From Janibacter endophyticus (GTDB lineage Bacteria > Actinomycetota > Actinomycetes > Actinomycetales > Dermatophilaceae), in the NCBI RefSeq assembly GCF_016888335.1, contig NZ_JAFEJG010000004.1, positions 620,001 through 684,000 on the forward strand: 64,000 bases of DNA, written 5' to 3'. The notes below the pieces were generated by a model. That model was not told the origin of the DNA. It saw nothing but the letters and a program-made list of their open reading frames with translations, and did no database searches. Positions within the stretch are counted from its first letter, which is position 1, and the number at the start of each line of letters is the position of its first letter. The position numbers were made by a program, and so were the translations under genes. This document shows, one piece after another, positions 44,126 to 53,006 of this stretch.

Positions 44126-45140
44126 GCCCCGATCCTCGCACCGTGCGGTGCCCCTCGACCCACGCGTTGACCTCGGTCCACCGCTCGTCGAGCCACTCGA
44201 CGATCGCCTCCGGCTCCCGCGGGACCTCGGCGGCGGGGTAGGTCGTGGTGCGCACGAGCAGACCCTCGTCCGGGCCGAAGGGGATGCCCCGCCAGATGTC
44301 GAGGGGAGAGTCGAAGAGCTCGAGGCCGGTGTGGGCGATGATCGTGACGTCCGCGTCGGGACGGGCCGCGAGGATCGTCTGCACCCCGCGGTACCGCGGC
44401 GGCAGGACCCATCGCCACAGCGCGGCCTGCTCGGCCCGCTCGCTCTCGCCCTCGGCGGAGAGGCGGGCGACCTCGGCCTCCTGGCGGTGCACGGTCCAGT
44501 TACGGCCCTCGGGGAACATCAGCAGGGCGTCGCGCGGGCCGAGGTGGTCGGCGAGCCGCTGCATCCCCTGGGTCCGGTCGTCGCCGGCGCCGGTGCGCGA
44601 CGGCACGAAGTAGGCCTTGAGCCGCTTGAGCACCATGGCCAGGCCCGGGTCCCACAGCAGCCCCGCCGCAAGGACGATCCGGGGGACCCGCCCGCCCCGG
44701 TGGCCGAGCAGCCACGCCAGGGCGACCGAGTCGGCAGGTCCCGCGTGCCGAGAGAGGACGACGACGGGGCGTGACGGGTCGCCGAGGTCGAGCTCTCCGT
44801 CGACGACGACGTGGAAGCCGGCCCAGCGCTCTGCCGTGCGCAGGAAGTTGTCGAGGGCGTGGGCGACGAGCTCCTCGTGCTGGCGCACCCACCGCTCCCC
44901 GCGGTCGGTGGGCGTGCGGACCGAGAGGAAGAGGCAGTGGAGCAGCACCCCCACGTCCTCCCACATGAAGTACACGGCGAGGAACGTGACGCGGGTCAGT
45001 CGCAACCGGCGGTCGATCGGCCAGAGCAGCGCCCCGAGCACCATGAGGGGCAGGGCCGCCAGGGTGACCAGGACGGCGAAGGGTGGGTAGAGGAGGCGCA
45101 GCACCACCTGGAGCCAGGAGGGCGGTGGGCCGACCTTCAT
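44109..45140 (-). CDS. PlsC-like acyltransferase
   Basis: A 343-residue protein with two N-terminal hydrophobic helices. It has the acyltransferase motif HX4D (SRHAGPADS, about residue 131) and FPEGRN (about residue 206) for acceptor binding. This is the family of 1-acylglycerol-3-phosphate acyltransferases, though the length and N-terminal pair of helices differ from the housekeeping PlsC. It overlaps the patatin gene by 4 bases and the HSL esterase by 17. A lipid or lipidated-peptide acceptor is possible. Confidence 0.85.
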   Translation of the reverse strand: MKVGPPPSWLQVVLRLLYPPFAVLVTLAALPLMVLGALLWPIDRRLRLTRVTFLAVYFMWEDVGVLLHCLFLSVRTPTDRGERWVRQHEELVAHALDNFLRTAERWAGFHVVVDGELDLGDPSRPVVVLSRHAGPADSVALAWLLGHRGGRVPRIVLAAGLLWDPGLAMVLKRLKAYFVPSRTGAGDDRTQGMQRLADHLGPRDALLMFPEGRNWTVHRQEAEVARLSAEGESERAEQAALWRWVLPPRYRGVQTILAARPDADVTIIAHTGLELFDSPLDIWRGIPFGPDEGLLVRTTTYPAAEVPREPEAIVEWLDERWTEVNAWVEGHRTVRGSGHAATP

Positions 45141-45955
45141 GTCGTGAGGGCCAGGTGCTCGGCCGTGGCCTCGTAGGCGGCCCGGATGCGGTCGGTGACC
45201 TTCTCGCCCCGGCCCATCGACAGGGTCGACAGCGCCGGGGAGCGCTCGACGCCGCTCGGCAGGACATGTAGCTCGACGTCGTCCGGCACGGCGCCGATCT
45301 CTTCGACGAAGCGGTGCCGTCGTGCGATCTCGAAGGCGACGAGCCCGACGTCCCACGGTGTCGTCGGCGCGCTGAGAGGTTGCTCCACCCGCCCGACGTG
45401 GAGCACGTAGATCCGTGTCGCGCCGAGCTCGAGCGCCCGCCCGACGGGGATCGAGTGGACGAGCCCGCCGTCCAGGTAGTGCAAGCCATCGATCTCGACC
45501 GCGGCGAACAGCCCCGGGACGGCGCAGCTGGCGGCCACGGCCGGTGCGATCGGCCCGGCGGAGAACCACCGTGAGCGGGCGGTCTCGATCTCGGCCGCGA
45601 CGCACTGGAAGGGGACCGGCAGGTCCTCGATGAGCTCGACGTCGAGGTACTCGCGGACGAGTCGTGGGATGACGCCGGGGGACATGACGTGGGTGCGGTG
45701 CTTCGCGAGCCGGGCCGCCTGGCGCACCGGCGACTCCTTGAGCGCGCCGGAACGCACGACCTCGAGCCACAGCTCCTCGAGCCGGGCGACGGTCGCGCTG
45801 CTCGGGTCGGCCGCGATGAAGGCGCCGTTGACCGAGCCGATGCTCGACCCGACGACGAGGTCTGGGGTGATGTCGCGCTCGAGGAGGGCCCGGAGCATGC
45901 CGACCTCGGTGGCGCCGAGGACGCCACCACCGCCGAGGACGAAGGCGGTGGTCAC
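45137..45955 (-). CDS. Patatin-like phospholipase
   Basis: A 272-residue Ser/Asp-dyad lipase. The oxyanion loop GGGGVLG is at residues 8-14, the nucleophile elbow GSSIG at about 36-40, and the catalytic DGG (YLDGGLVHSIPVG) near residue 158. It should cleave acyl chains from phospholipids. The GTG start overlaps the transglutaminase stop by 4 bases, and its end overlaps the acyltransferase start. Removal and re-addition of acyl chains by this neighbouring pair is a reasonable inference. Confidence 0.9.
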   Translation of the reverse strand: MTTAFVLGGGGVLGATEVGMLRALLERDITPDLVVGSSIGSVNGAFIAADPSSATVARLEELWLEVVRSGALKESPVRQAARLAKHRTHVMSPGVIPRLVREYLDVELIEDLPVPFQCVAAEIETARSRWFSAGPIAPAVAASCAVPGLFAAVEIDGLHYLDGGLVHSIPVGRALELGATRIYVLHVGRVEQPLSAPTTPWDVGLVAFEIARRHRFVEEIGAVPDDVELHVLPSGVERSPALSTLSMGRGEKVTDRIRAAYEATAEHLALTT

Positions 45956-47022
45956 GGGCGCTCGTCCGGCGGTGTGGCCGGCGTCGTGCTGCCGGGCTGG
46001 TCGCGCATCGGGGCCGGGTGCTGGCGCGGGTCGGGCCGGTCCTGCCGGATGACGTCGACCGCCACCTTGAGCTCGCTGCCCTTGCCCTCGCTGAAGATCA
46101 CACCCTTGAGCGGCGAGACGTCGCGGAAGTCACGCCCCCAGCCGGTGACGACGTAACGACTGTCGGCGAAGTGGTCGTTCGTCGGGTCGAGGTCCACCCA
46201 GTCGCCGTCGGGGGTCATCGCCCCGACCCACGCGTGGGTGGCGTCCGACCCGGCGAGCTTGACCTGGCCCGGCGGGGGCATCGTCTCGATGTAGCCCGAG
46301 ACGTACCGACCCGGGATGCCGACGGCGCGCAGGCACCCCACGGCGAGGTGGGCGAAGTCCTGGCACACCCCCTCGCGCTGCGCGAGGAGATCGGGCAAGG
46401 TCGTCTTCACGCTCGTCGTGCCCTTGGCGTACGTGAAGTCGCGGTAGATCTGGGAGTACAGCGCGACGAGGGCCTCGCCGAAAGGGCGCTCCGGCGGCAG
46501 GATCGTCAGCGCGTACTGCTCGACCTCGTCCGTGAGGTCGACGAGCTGGCTCGGCAGGACGTACTGGGCCGCCTCGACGAGGTCGATCGAAGGGGTGGTG
46601 CCACCCCCTGCGAGCTCGTCCCGGCGGCCACCGGTCGCGATGAGCTCGGCAGCCTGGGCCACCGTCCACCGGTTGAGCCGGTCGAGATCCGGTGGGGGGC
46701 ACTGGATCTCGAGGAGGGAGCGCTTGACCACCCTCAGCGTCGTGTGAGGCGTGCGCACCTGGTAGAAGTGGCTGAAGTTGCCGAAGTGGTCGACGTGCTC
46801 GGAGAGGACGTGCGGCTCGGGGGTGATCTCGACGGTGTGCTCGAGGACGCGTTGGCACGCGGTCTCGCGCGGGGCGAGCATCGCCCGGCCGAAGGAGTCG
46901 GTGACGTACTCCTCGTAGCGGTACTCCGTCGCGTGGGTGACCTCGTAGGGCCGCCTCGTGTGGTGGTCCGGGTTGGGCGTCGGGTGGAGGTCGTAGGTCG
47001 CGCTCTTCTGCTTCGGGCTCAC
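45952..47022 (-). CDS. Transglutaminase-like protein (papain-fold)
   Basis: A 356-residue protein. An N-terminal beta domain (bact_transglut_N; THATEYRYEEYVTDSFGRAM) precedes the core, where the catalytic triad is visible: Cys in REGVCQDFAH (near residue 226), His in DATHAWVGA and Asp in WVDLDPTN. Bacterial members near ATP-grasp/alpha-E genes are thought to be peptidases or cyclo-ligases. GTG 47022 overlaps the fused ATP-grasp/alpha-E gene by 4 bases. Confidence 0.92.
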   Translation of the reverse strand: MSPKQKSATYDLHPTPNPDHHTRRPYEVTHATEYRYEEYVTDSFGRAMLAPRETACQRVLEHTVEITPEPHVLSEHVDHFGNFSHFYQVRTPHTTLRVVKRSLLEIQCPPPDLDRLNRWTVAQAAELIATGGRRDELAGGGTTPSIDLVEAAQYVLPSQLVDLTDEVEQYALTILPPERPFGEALVALYSQIYRDFTYAKGTTSVKTTLPDLLAQREGVCQDFAHLAVGCLRAVGIPGRYVSGYIETMPPPGQVKLAGSDATHAWVGAMTPDGDWVDLDPTNDHFADSRYVVTGWGRDFRDVSPLKGVIFSEGKGSELKVAVDVIRQDRPDPRQHPAPMRDQPGSTTPATPPDERP

Positions 47023-49613
47023 CAGGCGACCCCGTCCGTCCACGAGACCGTCTGGACGCTGTGCTGCCGCGCCTTGCGGGTGAAGAAGCGCTCCTCGATC
47101 TCGGTGTGCGCGCGTCGCAGCGTCGCATCGAGCTGCTCGAGCTCGACGAGGAGCCCGGCGCGGTCGTCCTCCATGAGCGTCGGCAGCTCGAGCGCGGCGA
47201 CGCGAGCCCGCGCCTCACGGACGGTCGCGACGACCTCGTCGAGCGGGTCAGGATCGACGAGCTCCAGCGCCTCGGCGAGACGCTCCAGCTGGAAGGCGAT
47301 CGAGCGCGGGTTGATCGGGTCGCGCAGGAGCAGGTCGATCGCCGACTCCGTCGCCGAGAGCGGGCCGAGCCCGGCCGCGAGACGCCGCCGGTAGGTGATG
47401 ACCGACTCGGCCGCGATGAGTGCCGCCTCGGTCGTCGCGCCCTCGACGAGGGGGGTGCGCTCGACCGCAAGCGTGTGGCGCAGCAGCCGGATCGTCTGCT
47501 GCGCCCGCTCCATCCGTCGCCCCGACTCGGAGAAGGCCCACGCCGGGTCGCGGACCGTCGACTCCACGGCGATGCCGGACAGCGCGAGGAACGCCTCGAG
47601 GCTCTCCATGAGGATCTCCTGGAGGTCGTCGTCCGGCTGGACGTGCTGCAGCGTGTGCTCGAGCCGGCTCACGACGAGCCAGGTGTCCTGGGAGAGCTGC
47701 TCGCGCACGGCCTGGGCGGTGATGACCGCGCGGCGCGCGCTGTAGGCGACCGAGCCGACGAGGCCAGGGTCGACGACGAGCTGGCGCAGGTGGGGGAGCG
47801 GGTCGTCGAGCCGGCCGCGCCCGCCGTCGCCGACGAAGCCAGGGCCGGTCGAGGTGATCTCGGTGACCGCGCGGAGCAGGGCGACCATCGCCGCGTGGCC
47901 CGTGGTCCCGGGTCGTTGCGCGTGGTCGTCGACGAGGTTGTCGGCGACCCGCAGCACCCGCGCCACCGACTCTGCCCGCTCCGCATAGCGGCCCAGCCAG
48001 TAGAGGTCGGAGGCGACGCGCGGAGCGGGCGCGACGAGGGTCTGTGCGTGGTCGACGTGCGGGCTCGGGACGAGCTCGGGCGACGCGCCTCCGTCGCGGC
48101 TCACGGTCGGGATGTCGCCGGCGAGAACCCAGACGTCCTTGCTCGGGGCTCCGCCGGCGGAGGAGACGTCGGCCGAGTCGCGGCGGGCGCTGAGGCGTCC
48201 CAGGCCGCCCGGCATGACGAGGTAGTCCTCGTCGTCGGCCACGGCGAAGGTCCGCAGCACGACGTTGCGCGGGTCGAGGCCGTGCTTCGTGACGACGGGG
48301 GCGCTGGACATCGCCAGGGGGTCCTGCCCGGTCCAGCGCCACGGCTCGTCCTCGATCCGTGCCGCGAGCGCGCCGCGCTGCTCCTGGGTGAGGTCCCACC
48401 CGCGGATCGCGTCGTCGCGCCCCGCGTGGTGGATCGGGCGGACGACCAGACTCGAGAGGTGGGCGAGGATGTGGCTGCGGTGACTCCGCTCCCCGGCCCA
48501 CCACGTGTCGGGCGAGTCGAGCAGGAGGTCCTCGCCGAGCACGTCGCGGCACACGTGCGGCAGGTAGGGGATGAGTGCGGGGTTCTCGAGGAGTCCGGCA
48601 CTCAGCGGGTTGACGATCGAGACGTGGCCGAGACGCGCTGCCTCGACCATGCCGGGCAGCCCGAGACGCGACTCCGGCCGCAGCTCGAGCTGGTCGCACC
48701 AGTCGGCATCGACCCGGCGGATGATGACGTCGACCGGGGAGAGCCCGCTCGTCGTGCGGAGCCAGATCCGGCCGTCGCGGGACAGGAGGTCCTCGGACTC
48801 GACCAGCGGGAAGCCGAGGAGCATCGCCTGGAAGGCCTGGTCGAAGGCGGTCTCGCTCAGGGTGCCTGGGCTGAGGATGACCACGCGGGGCATGTCGTCG
48901 GTCCGGGGCGCCACCCGACGCACGGCGCGCTGGACGCCGTAGAAGAAGCCGCGGAGCCGGGAGAGGTCGCTCGCCCGGTGCAGGTCCGGCATGACGCGCG
49001 CGACGATGCGACGGTTGGCCATCGCGTAGCCGGCTCCGCTCGGGGCCTGCGCCCGGTCCGCGAAGACCCGCCACGTCCCGTCGGCGTCACGGGCGAGGTC
49101 GGTCGCGGGGAGCACGAGCTGGTGCCTGCCGGGGAGGGTGATGCCCTCGGCCTGGGGAAGCCAGCCGCCGTGCCCGTAGACCACCTGGCCGGGGATCGTC
49201 CCCTCGCGCACCAGACGCTGCGGACCGGCGAGGTCGGTGAGGACGGCGTCGAGGAGGTGCGCGCGTTGGCGGATCCCGCGCTCCAGCCCGGCCCACTCCT
49301 CGCTGCCGATGACGAGCGGGAGCGGGTCCACCCGCCACGGACCGGCCGTCCGGGGCTCGTCCGGCGCCACCCCTTCGCCCGGGGGCGGCTCGCCGGTGCC
49401 GTACGTGATGCCGTCGTCGCTGACGAAGCGCCGGGTCTCGGCCCGCCGGTCGAGGAGCCCCTCGAGGCCGAGCCGCTCGATCGTCGCGATGAGCGCGTCG
49501 GTGTGCGGGCGGGTGCCGTCGACGGTGAGGGTCTCGTCGACCCCTTCGGCCCGACGGTCGACGCGCTCGCGGTACGCGTCGAGCAGCGCACCGGGGTCGG
49601 CGACGGCGGTCAT
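47019..49613 (-). CDS. Fused circularly permuted ATP-grasp and alpha-E protein
   Basis: An 864-residue fusion. The first roughly 500 residues form the circularly permuted ATP-grasp (DUF404/DUF407), with GYAMANRRIVARVMPDL, RVVILSPGTLSETAFDQAFQ and VMPGGLGRLSA. The alpha-E domain (DUF403) follows from about residue 530, marked by LYWLGRYAERAESVARVLRV. In many genomes these are two genes; here they are one. The ligase part should form amide bonds. It is the first gene of the minus-strand operon; ATG 49613 is divergent from an ArsR-like gene across a 136-base gap with no other feature. Confidence 0.92.
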   Translation of the reverse strand: MTAVADPGALLDAYRERVDRRAEGVDETLTVDGTRPHTDALIATIERLGLEGLLDRRAETRRFVSDDGITYGTGEPPPGEGVAPDEPRTAGPWRVDPLPLVIGSEEWAGLERGIRQRAHLLDAVLTDLAGPQRLVREGTIPGQVVYGHGGWLPQAEGITLPGRHQLVLPATDLARDADGTWRVFADRAQAPSGAGYAMANRRIVARVMPDLHRASDLSRLRGFFYGVQRAVRRVAPRTDDMPRVVILSPGTLSETAFDQAFQAMLLGFPLVESEDLLSRDGRIWLRTTSGLSPVDVIIRRVDADWCDQLELRPESRLGLPGMVEAARLGHVSIVNPLSAGLLENPALIPYLPHVCRDVLGEDLLLDSPDTWWAGERSHRSHILAHLSSLVVRPIHHAGRDDAIRGWDLTQEQRGALAARIEDEPWRWTGQDPLAMSSAPVVTKHGLDPRNVVLRTFAVADDEDYLVMPGGLGRLSARRDSADVSSAGGAPSKDVWVLAGDIPTVSRDGGASPELVPSPHVDHAQTLVAPAPRVASDLYWLGRYAERAESVARVLRVADNLVDDHAQRPGTTGHAAMVALLRAVTEITSTGPGFVGDGGRGRLDDPLPHLRQLVVDPGLVGSVAYSARRAVITAQAVREQLSQDTWLVVSRLEHTLQHVQPDDDLQEILMESLEAFLALSGIAVESTVRDPAWAFSESGRRMERAQQTIRLLRHTLAVERTPLVEGATTEAALIAAESVITYRRRLAAGLGPLSATESAIDLLLRDPINPRSIAFQLERLAEALELVDPDPLDEVVATVREARARVAALELPTLMEDDRAGLLVELEQLDATLRRAHTEIEERFFTRKARQHSVQTVSWTDGVAW

Positions 49614-49749
49614 GTCCGGAACCCTACGCACACGCGCCCCTCGTCGGTCACACCTACCCGGCAGTTGTGAAGCTCGCCCGGGCGAGCGCCGAGCACCAGG
49701 ACTGCACACGGTCGTCTGCAGAGGAATCTTTGTCGTCTACGGTGAGCTC

Positions 49750-50331
49750 GTGCCCGAGCAGCCCACGGTCGTCATACCCGACACCACCCAGCTCAAGGCG
49801 CTGACGCACCCCCTTCGCCTCCGGCTGCTCGGTCTGCTCCGGATCCACGGCCCGGCGACGGCCACCGCCCTCGCCGAGCAGGTGGGCGAGAGCACCGGAT
49901 CGACGAGCTATCACCTCCGTCAGCTCGAGCGGCACGGCTTCGTCGCGGACGCCGCTGAGCTCGGGACCCGCCGAGAGCGCTGGTGGCGGGCGAGCGCGCA
50001 GTACACGAGTGCGGCGAGCTCGTCGTCCGGGCCGGCCGAGCGGGACGCGAAGGGCGCGTGGCGTCAGGTCGTCGTCAGTCAGCTCGCCTCGCGGCTGCAG
50101 CTCTCGGTCGAGGAGCAGGACGCGCTGCCGGAGGAGTGGCTCGGGACGATCGGGAGCAGCGACGCGGTGGTCCATGCCACCCTCGAGCAGGCGCACGAGA
50201 TCCGGCGGCGCCTCGAGGCGATCATCTGGGAGGTTCTCGAGCAGCACCCGACCCCGCCCGACGCCGCTCCCGAGGGGACCCGTCCCTTCGAGATCCAGGT
50301 CCACTCCTACCCGCGGCCGGAGAGGTCGTGA
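49750..50331 (+). CDS. ArsR-like helix-turn-helix regulator
   Basis: A 193-residue protein. The DNA-binding part is KALTHPLRLRLLGLLRIHGP, then ATALAEQVGESTGSTSYHLR (about residues 15-56). The remaining 130 residues are helical and may bind a ligand or dimerise. GTG 49750 is chosen since it gives the natural leader before the helix-turn-helix. Overlap of 4 bases with the MFS gene makes it the likely repressor of that pump and possibly of the VOC gene. Confidence 0.87.
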   Translation: MPEQPTVVIPDTTQLKALTHPLRLRLLGLLRIHGPATATALAEQVGESTGSTSYHLRQLERHGFVADAAELGTRRERWWRASAQYTSAASSSSGPAERDAKGAWRQVVVSQLASRLQLSVEEQDALPEEWLGTIGSSDAVVHATLEQAHEIRRRLEAIIWEVLEQHPTPPDAAPEGTRPFEIQVHSYPRPERS

Positions 50332-51644
50332 CCGCGGCGCCGGCCCGCATCGTGTCCCGTCCGGCCCACCGGGTCTTCTACACGCTGACCGTCACCCGCT
50401 GGTTCCCCGTCGGCTTCGTCGTGGGGCTCTTCATCCTGTGGGCCTTCGAGCTCGGGCTGTCGACGGCCCAGGCACTCGCCGCGATGTCCGCGATCGGTGT
50501 GGCCGTCGCCCTGCTCGAGCTGCCGACGAGCGGCTTCACCGACGTCTTCGGGCGGCGGCCGGTCTACCTCGTCGCCGCGGGCGTGCAGGTCCTCGCCGCC
50601 CTCGCCTACGTCATGGCCGGGTCCTGGGGCGCCTACCTCGCGGCCGGGGTGCTCATGGGGGTCTTCCGGGCGCTGGAGTCCGGGCCGCTCGAGGCGTGGT
50701 TCGTCGATGCCGTGCACGTCCGCGAGCCCGGTGCGGACGTCGACCAGCCGCTCGCCCGCGCGGGCACGCTCATCGGGGCGAGCATGGCGGTCGGGTCGCT
50801 GCTCTCGGGCGCGCTCGTGTGGTGGCACCCCTTCGAGAGCCGGTCGGCACTCGAGCTCCCGATGGCGCTCTACGTCGTCGGTGCGATCGTCCACCTCGTC
50901 GCCGTCGCCGCCCTCATGCGCGAGGTGCCCCACCTGACGACCGACGCCGCCGCTCCCGAGCTCGCTGAGGCCGTGGCCGAGGGTGACGGCACCTGGCAGC
51001 GGGTGCGTCGGTCCGTCGCGGCCACCCCCGCGGTCATCGTCGGCGGGCTCGGTCTGCTGCGCTCCAGCGCAGCGCTGCGCGGGCTCGTCCTCGCGTCCGG
51101 GCTCACGGCCGTCGTCATGGTCGTGCAGGAGAACTTCGTGCCGATCCGGCTCGCGGACCTGCTCGGGAGCAACGCGACCGCGGGCGCCTGGATGGGCCCG
51201 GTCGCCGCCATGGCGTGGGGCGCCTACTCCGCCGGCTCCGCGGCCGTCGGGGTGCTCGCGCGCCGCGTCGGTGTCGCACGGGCCGCGATCGTCGGCCGTC
51301 TGCTGCACGTGCTCGGCTCGCTCGCCATCGGGGTGGTCGCCGGCCCGGTCGCTCTCGTCGCCGCCTACCTCTTCACCTACGCGGTCTTCGGCAGCGGCGC
51401 GATGGACCATGCGCTGACCCACCGCGAGGCCACCTCGGAGAACCGCGCGACCGTGCTCTCGCTCTCCTCGCTCGTGAGCTTTTTCGCCTTCGCGGTCTCG
51501 GCGCCGCTGCTGGGTCTGCTCGCCGAGGCCACGGACAACGAGACAGCGATCATCGCCGCTGCGGTCGTCGGGCTGCTCGCGCTGCCGTGCTACCTCCCCG
51601 CGCTGTGCGCCGAGAGGCGACGGGGCGATACCGTCGTGGGATGA
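50328..51644 (+). CDS. MFS transporter
   Basis: A 438-residue transporter with about 12 helices. The motif-A-like loop GFTDVFGRRPVYL follows helix 2, and helix 4-5 carries GVFRALESGPLEAWFVDAV, a signature of a subset of actinobacterial drug exporters. Middle cytoplasmic loop rich in Asp/Glu. GTG 50328 overlaps the regulator's stop; its own stop overlaps the VOC gene by 4 bases. The three genes are therefore coupled. Substrate unknown. Confidence 0.88.
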   Translation: MTAAPARIVSRPAHRVFYTLTVTRWFPVGFVVGLFILWAFELGLSTAQALAAMSAIGVAVALLELPTSGFTDVFGRRPVYLVAAGVQVLAALAYVMAGSWGAYLAAGVLMGVFRALESGPLEAWFVDAVHVREPGADVDQPLARAGTLIGASMAVGSLLSGALVWWHPFESRSALELPMALYVVGAIVHLVAVAALMREVPHLTTDAAAPELAEAVAEGDGTWQRVRRSVAATPAVIVGGLGLLRSSAALRGLVLASGLTAVVMVVQENFVPIRLADLLGSNATAGAWMGPVAAMAWGAYSAGSAAVGVLARRVGVARAAIVGRLLHVLGSLAIGVVAGPVALVAAYLFTYAVFGSGAMDHALTHREATSENRATVLSLSSLVSFFAFAVSAPLLGLLAEATDNETAIIAAAVVGLLALPCYLPALCAERRRGDTVVG

Positions 51645-52069
51645 GCGAGCTGCGACCCTTCCACCTAGCCATCCCCGTCCACGACATCGAGGCCGCGCGC
51701 CACTTCTACGGCGAAGTCATGGGCCTGAGCCGCGGGCGTGAGGACGAGCGCTGGACCGACTGGGACCTCGACGGCCACCAGGTCGTCACCCACATGGTCG
51801 ACCACCACCAGAACGCCGTCGCGGGTCACAACCCCGTCGACGGCAAGATGGTCCCGGTGCCGCACTTCGGTGTCGTCCTGACGGTCGAGCGGTTCAAGGA
51901 GCTCGCCGAGCGGATGACCGCGGCGGGCACCGAGTTCGTCATCGAGCCGTACGTGCGTTTCGAGGGCACGCCGGGGGAGCAGTGGACGATGTTCTTCCTC
52001 GACCCGTCCGGCAACGCCATGGAGTTCAAGGCCTTCGAGGACCTCGGCCAGATCTTCGCCACCACCTGA
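51641..52069 (+). CDS. VOC family protein (glyoxalase/dioxygenase-like)
   Basis: A 142-residue single-module protein. The N-terminal FHLAIPVHDIEAARHFYGEV and the C-terminal WTMFFLDPSGNAMEFKAFED give the two beta-alpha-beta units with the usual His and Glu ligands. The length suits a homodimer acting as an antibiotic-binding or glyoxalase-like enzyme. Coupling to a drug-pump gene favours a detoxifying role, which is inference. Confidence 0.87.
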   Translation: MSELRPFHLAIPVHDIEAARHFYGEVMGLSRGREDERWTDWDLDGHQVVTHMVDHHQNAVAGHNPVDGKMVPVPHFGVVLTVERFKELAERMTAAGTEFVIEPYVRFEGTPGEQWTMFFLDPSGNAMEFKAFEDLGQIFATT

Positions 52070-52073
52070 CTCG

Positions 52074-52142
52074 CTTCGCACGAGCCTTGGCTCGTGCGAA
52101 GGGGGAGGGGCGGCGAGCCCCGCACGAGCCTTGGCTCGTGCG
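52074..52142. repeat. Two tandem palindromes between convergent genes
   Basis: A 22-base palindrome made of CGCACGAGCC, a TT centre and GGCTCGTGCG occurs twice, at 52077-52098 and 52121-52142. In the first, the arms extend to 13 bases (52074-52101). Both are followed by the CGAAGGGG octamer. They share the arm core with the large hairpin at 29677. The position between convergent genes fits bidirectional termination. Confidence 0.7.
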
Positions 52143-52154
52143 AAGGGGGAGGGG

Positions 52155-52943
52155 TCAGCCGAAGACGGCGACGGTCTGCCGGCTGATGGCGACGAGGGTC
52201 CCGTCGGGTCGCCAGACGTGGGCGTGGGTGTGCGCGTAACCGTCGGCGGCGTGGTCGGTCCTGACCTCGTAGGCCCACCAGGCGTCGGGCTCGGCCCTGA
52301 CGTCGCCGACGATCTCGAGCGTCCAGGTCAGGCTGCTCCCCGGGCGGGGCCGGTCGAGCATCTGGATCGGTGCAGGCGGCCACGCGTCCACGAGCGAGAC
52401 GAGGTGCTCCTCCTCGAAGCGGGGCGGCGCCTGCCGGAAGCGCATCCACCCCCGCATGTGCGACGTCTCCGAACCGCTGTACGGCAGACCCCCGTCGGCG
52501 AGCCGCAGGTCGAGGTGGGCGAAGAAGTCAGGGGTCCTCCCGGGGAGGTGCGGCAGCGCCAGCGCCTCGTCCGGTCCCGCGAACGCGGGCAGCTGCGTCG
52601 TCGGGGCCACCGCGATGCTCGACTCCCGCGGTGCCCCGAAGCTCGCGAGCATCGCGGCGACGACCTGTCCGTCCTGGCGGAGGTGCACCTGTCCCTGGGT
52701 CGCGCTGGAGCCGCTGCGCAGGACCGTCGCCTCCGCCTCGGCGGCGCCGGCGGCGACCGGTGCGACGAAGGAGATGGTCACCGCGCGAAGGGGGAGATCT
52801 CTCTCCCCGGGGAGCCGGGCACGCAGCGCCGAGAGCATGAGGCCCGTCACGAGGCCGCCGTAGGTGGCGCGGCCCTGGCCCCAGCCCTCCTCGACGTGGA
52901 CGGATCCGGTGGCGGCCTGGTCGAGCATCTCCTGGAGATCCAT
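52155..52943 (-). CDS. Acyl-CoA thioesterase, double-hotdog (TesB-like)
   Basis: A 262-residue protein with two hotdog halves. The first contains WGQGRATYGGLVTGLMLSAL and RAVTISFVAPV; the second contains LTWTLEIVGDV and WWAYEVRTDHAADGYAHTHA, then VWRPDGTLVAISRQTVAVF at the end. This is the thioesterase-like superfamily that hydrolyses acyl-CoA. ATG 52943 start. It is convergent with the VOC gene across the paired palindromes. Chain-length preference unknown. Confidence 0.88.
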   Translation of the reverse strand: MDLQEMLDQAATGSVHVEEGWGQGRATYGGLVTGLMLSALRARLPGERDLPLRAVTISFVAPVAAGAAEAEATVLRSGSSATQGQVHLRQDGQVVAAMLASFGAPRESSIAVAPTTQLPAFAGPDEALALPHLPGRTPDFFAHLDLRLADGGLPYSGSETSHMRGWMRFRQAPPRFEEEHLVSLVDAWPPAPIQMLDRPRPGSSLTWTLEIVGDVRAEPDAWWAYEVRTDHAADGYAHTHAHVWRPDGTLVAISRQTVAVFG

Positions 52944-53006
52944 GCCCCGATCCTGCCACCAGCGCCATGACCCACCGCCGCCGACGTCGGGCCTAGCCTG
53001 AGGTGC

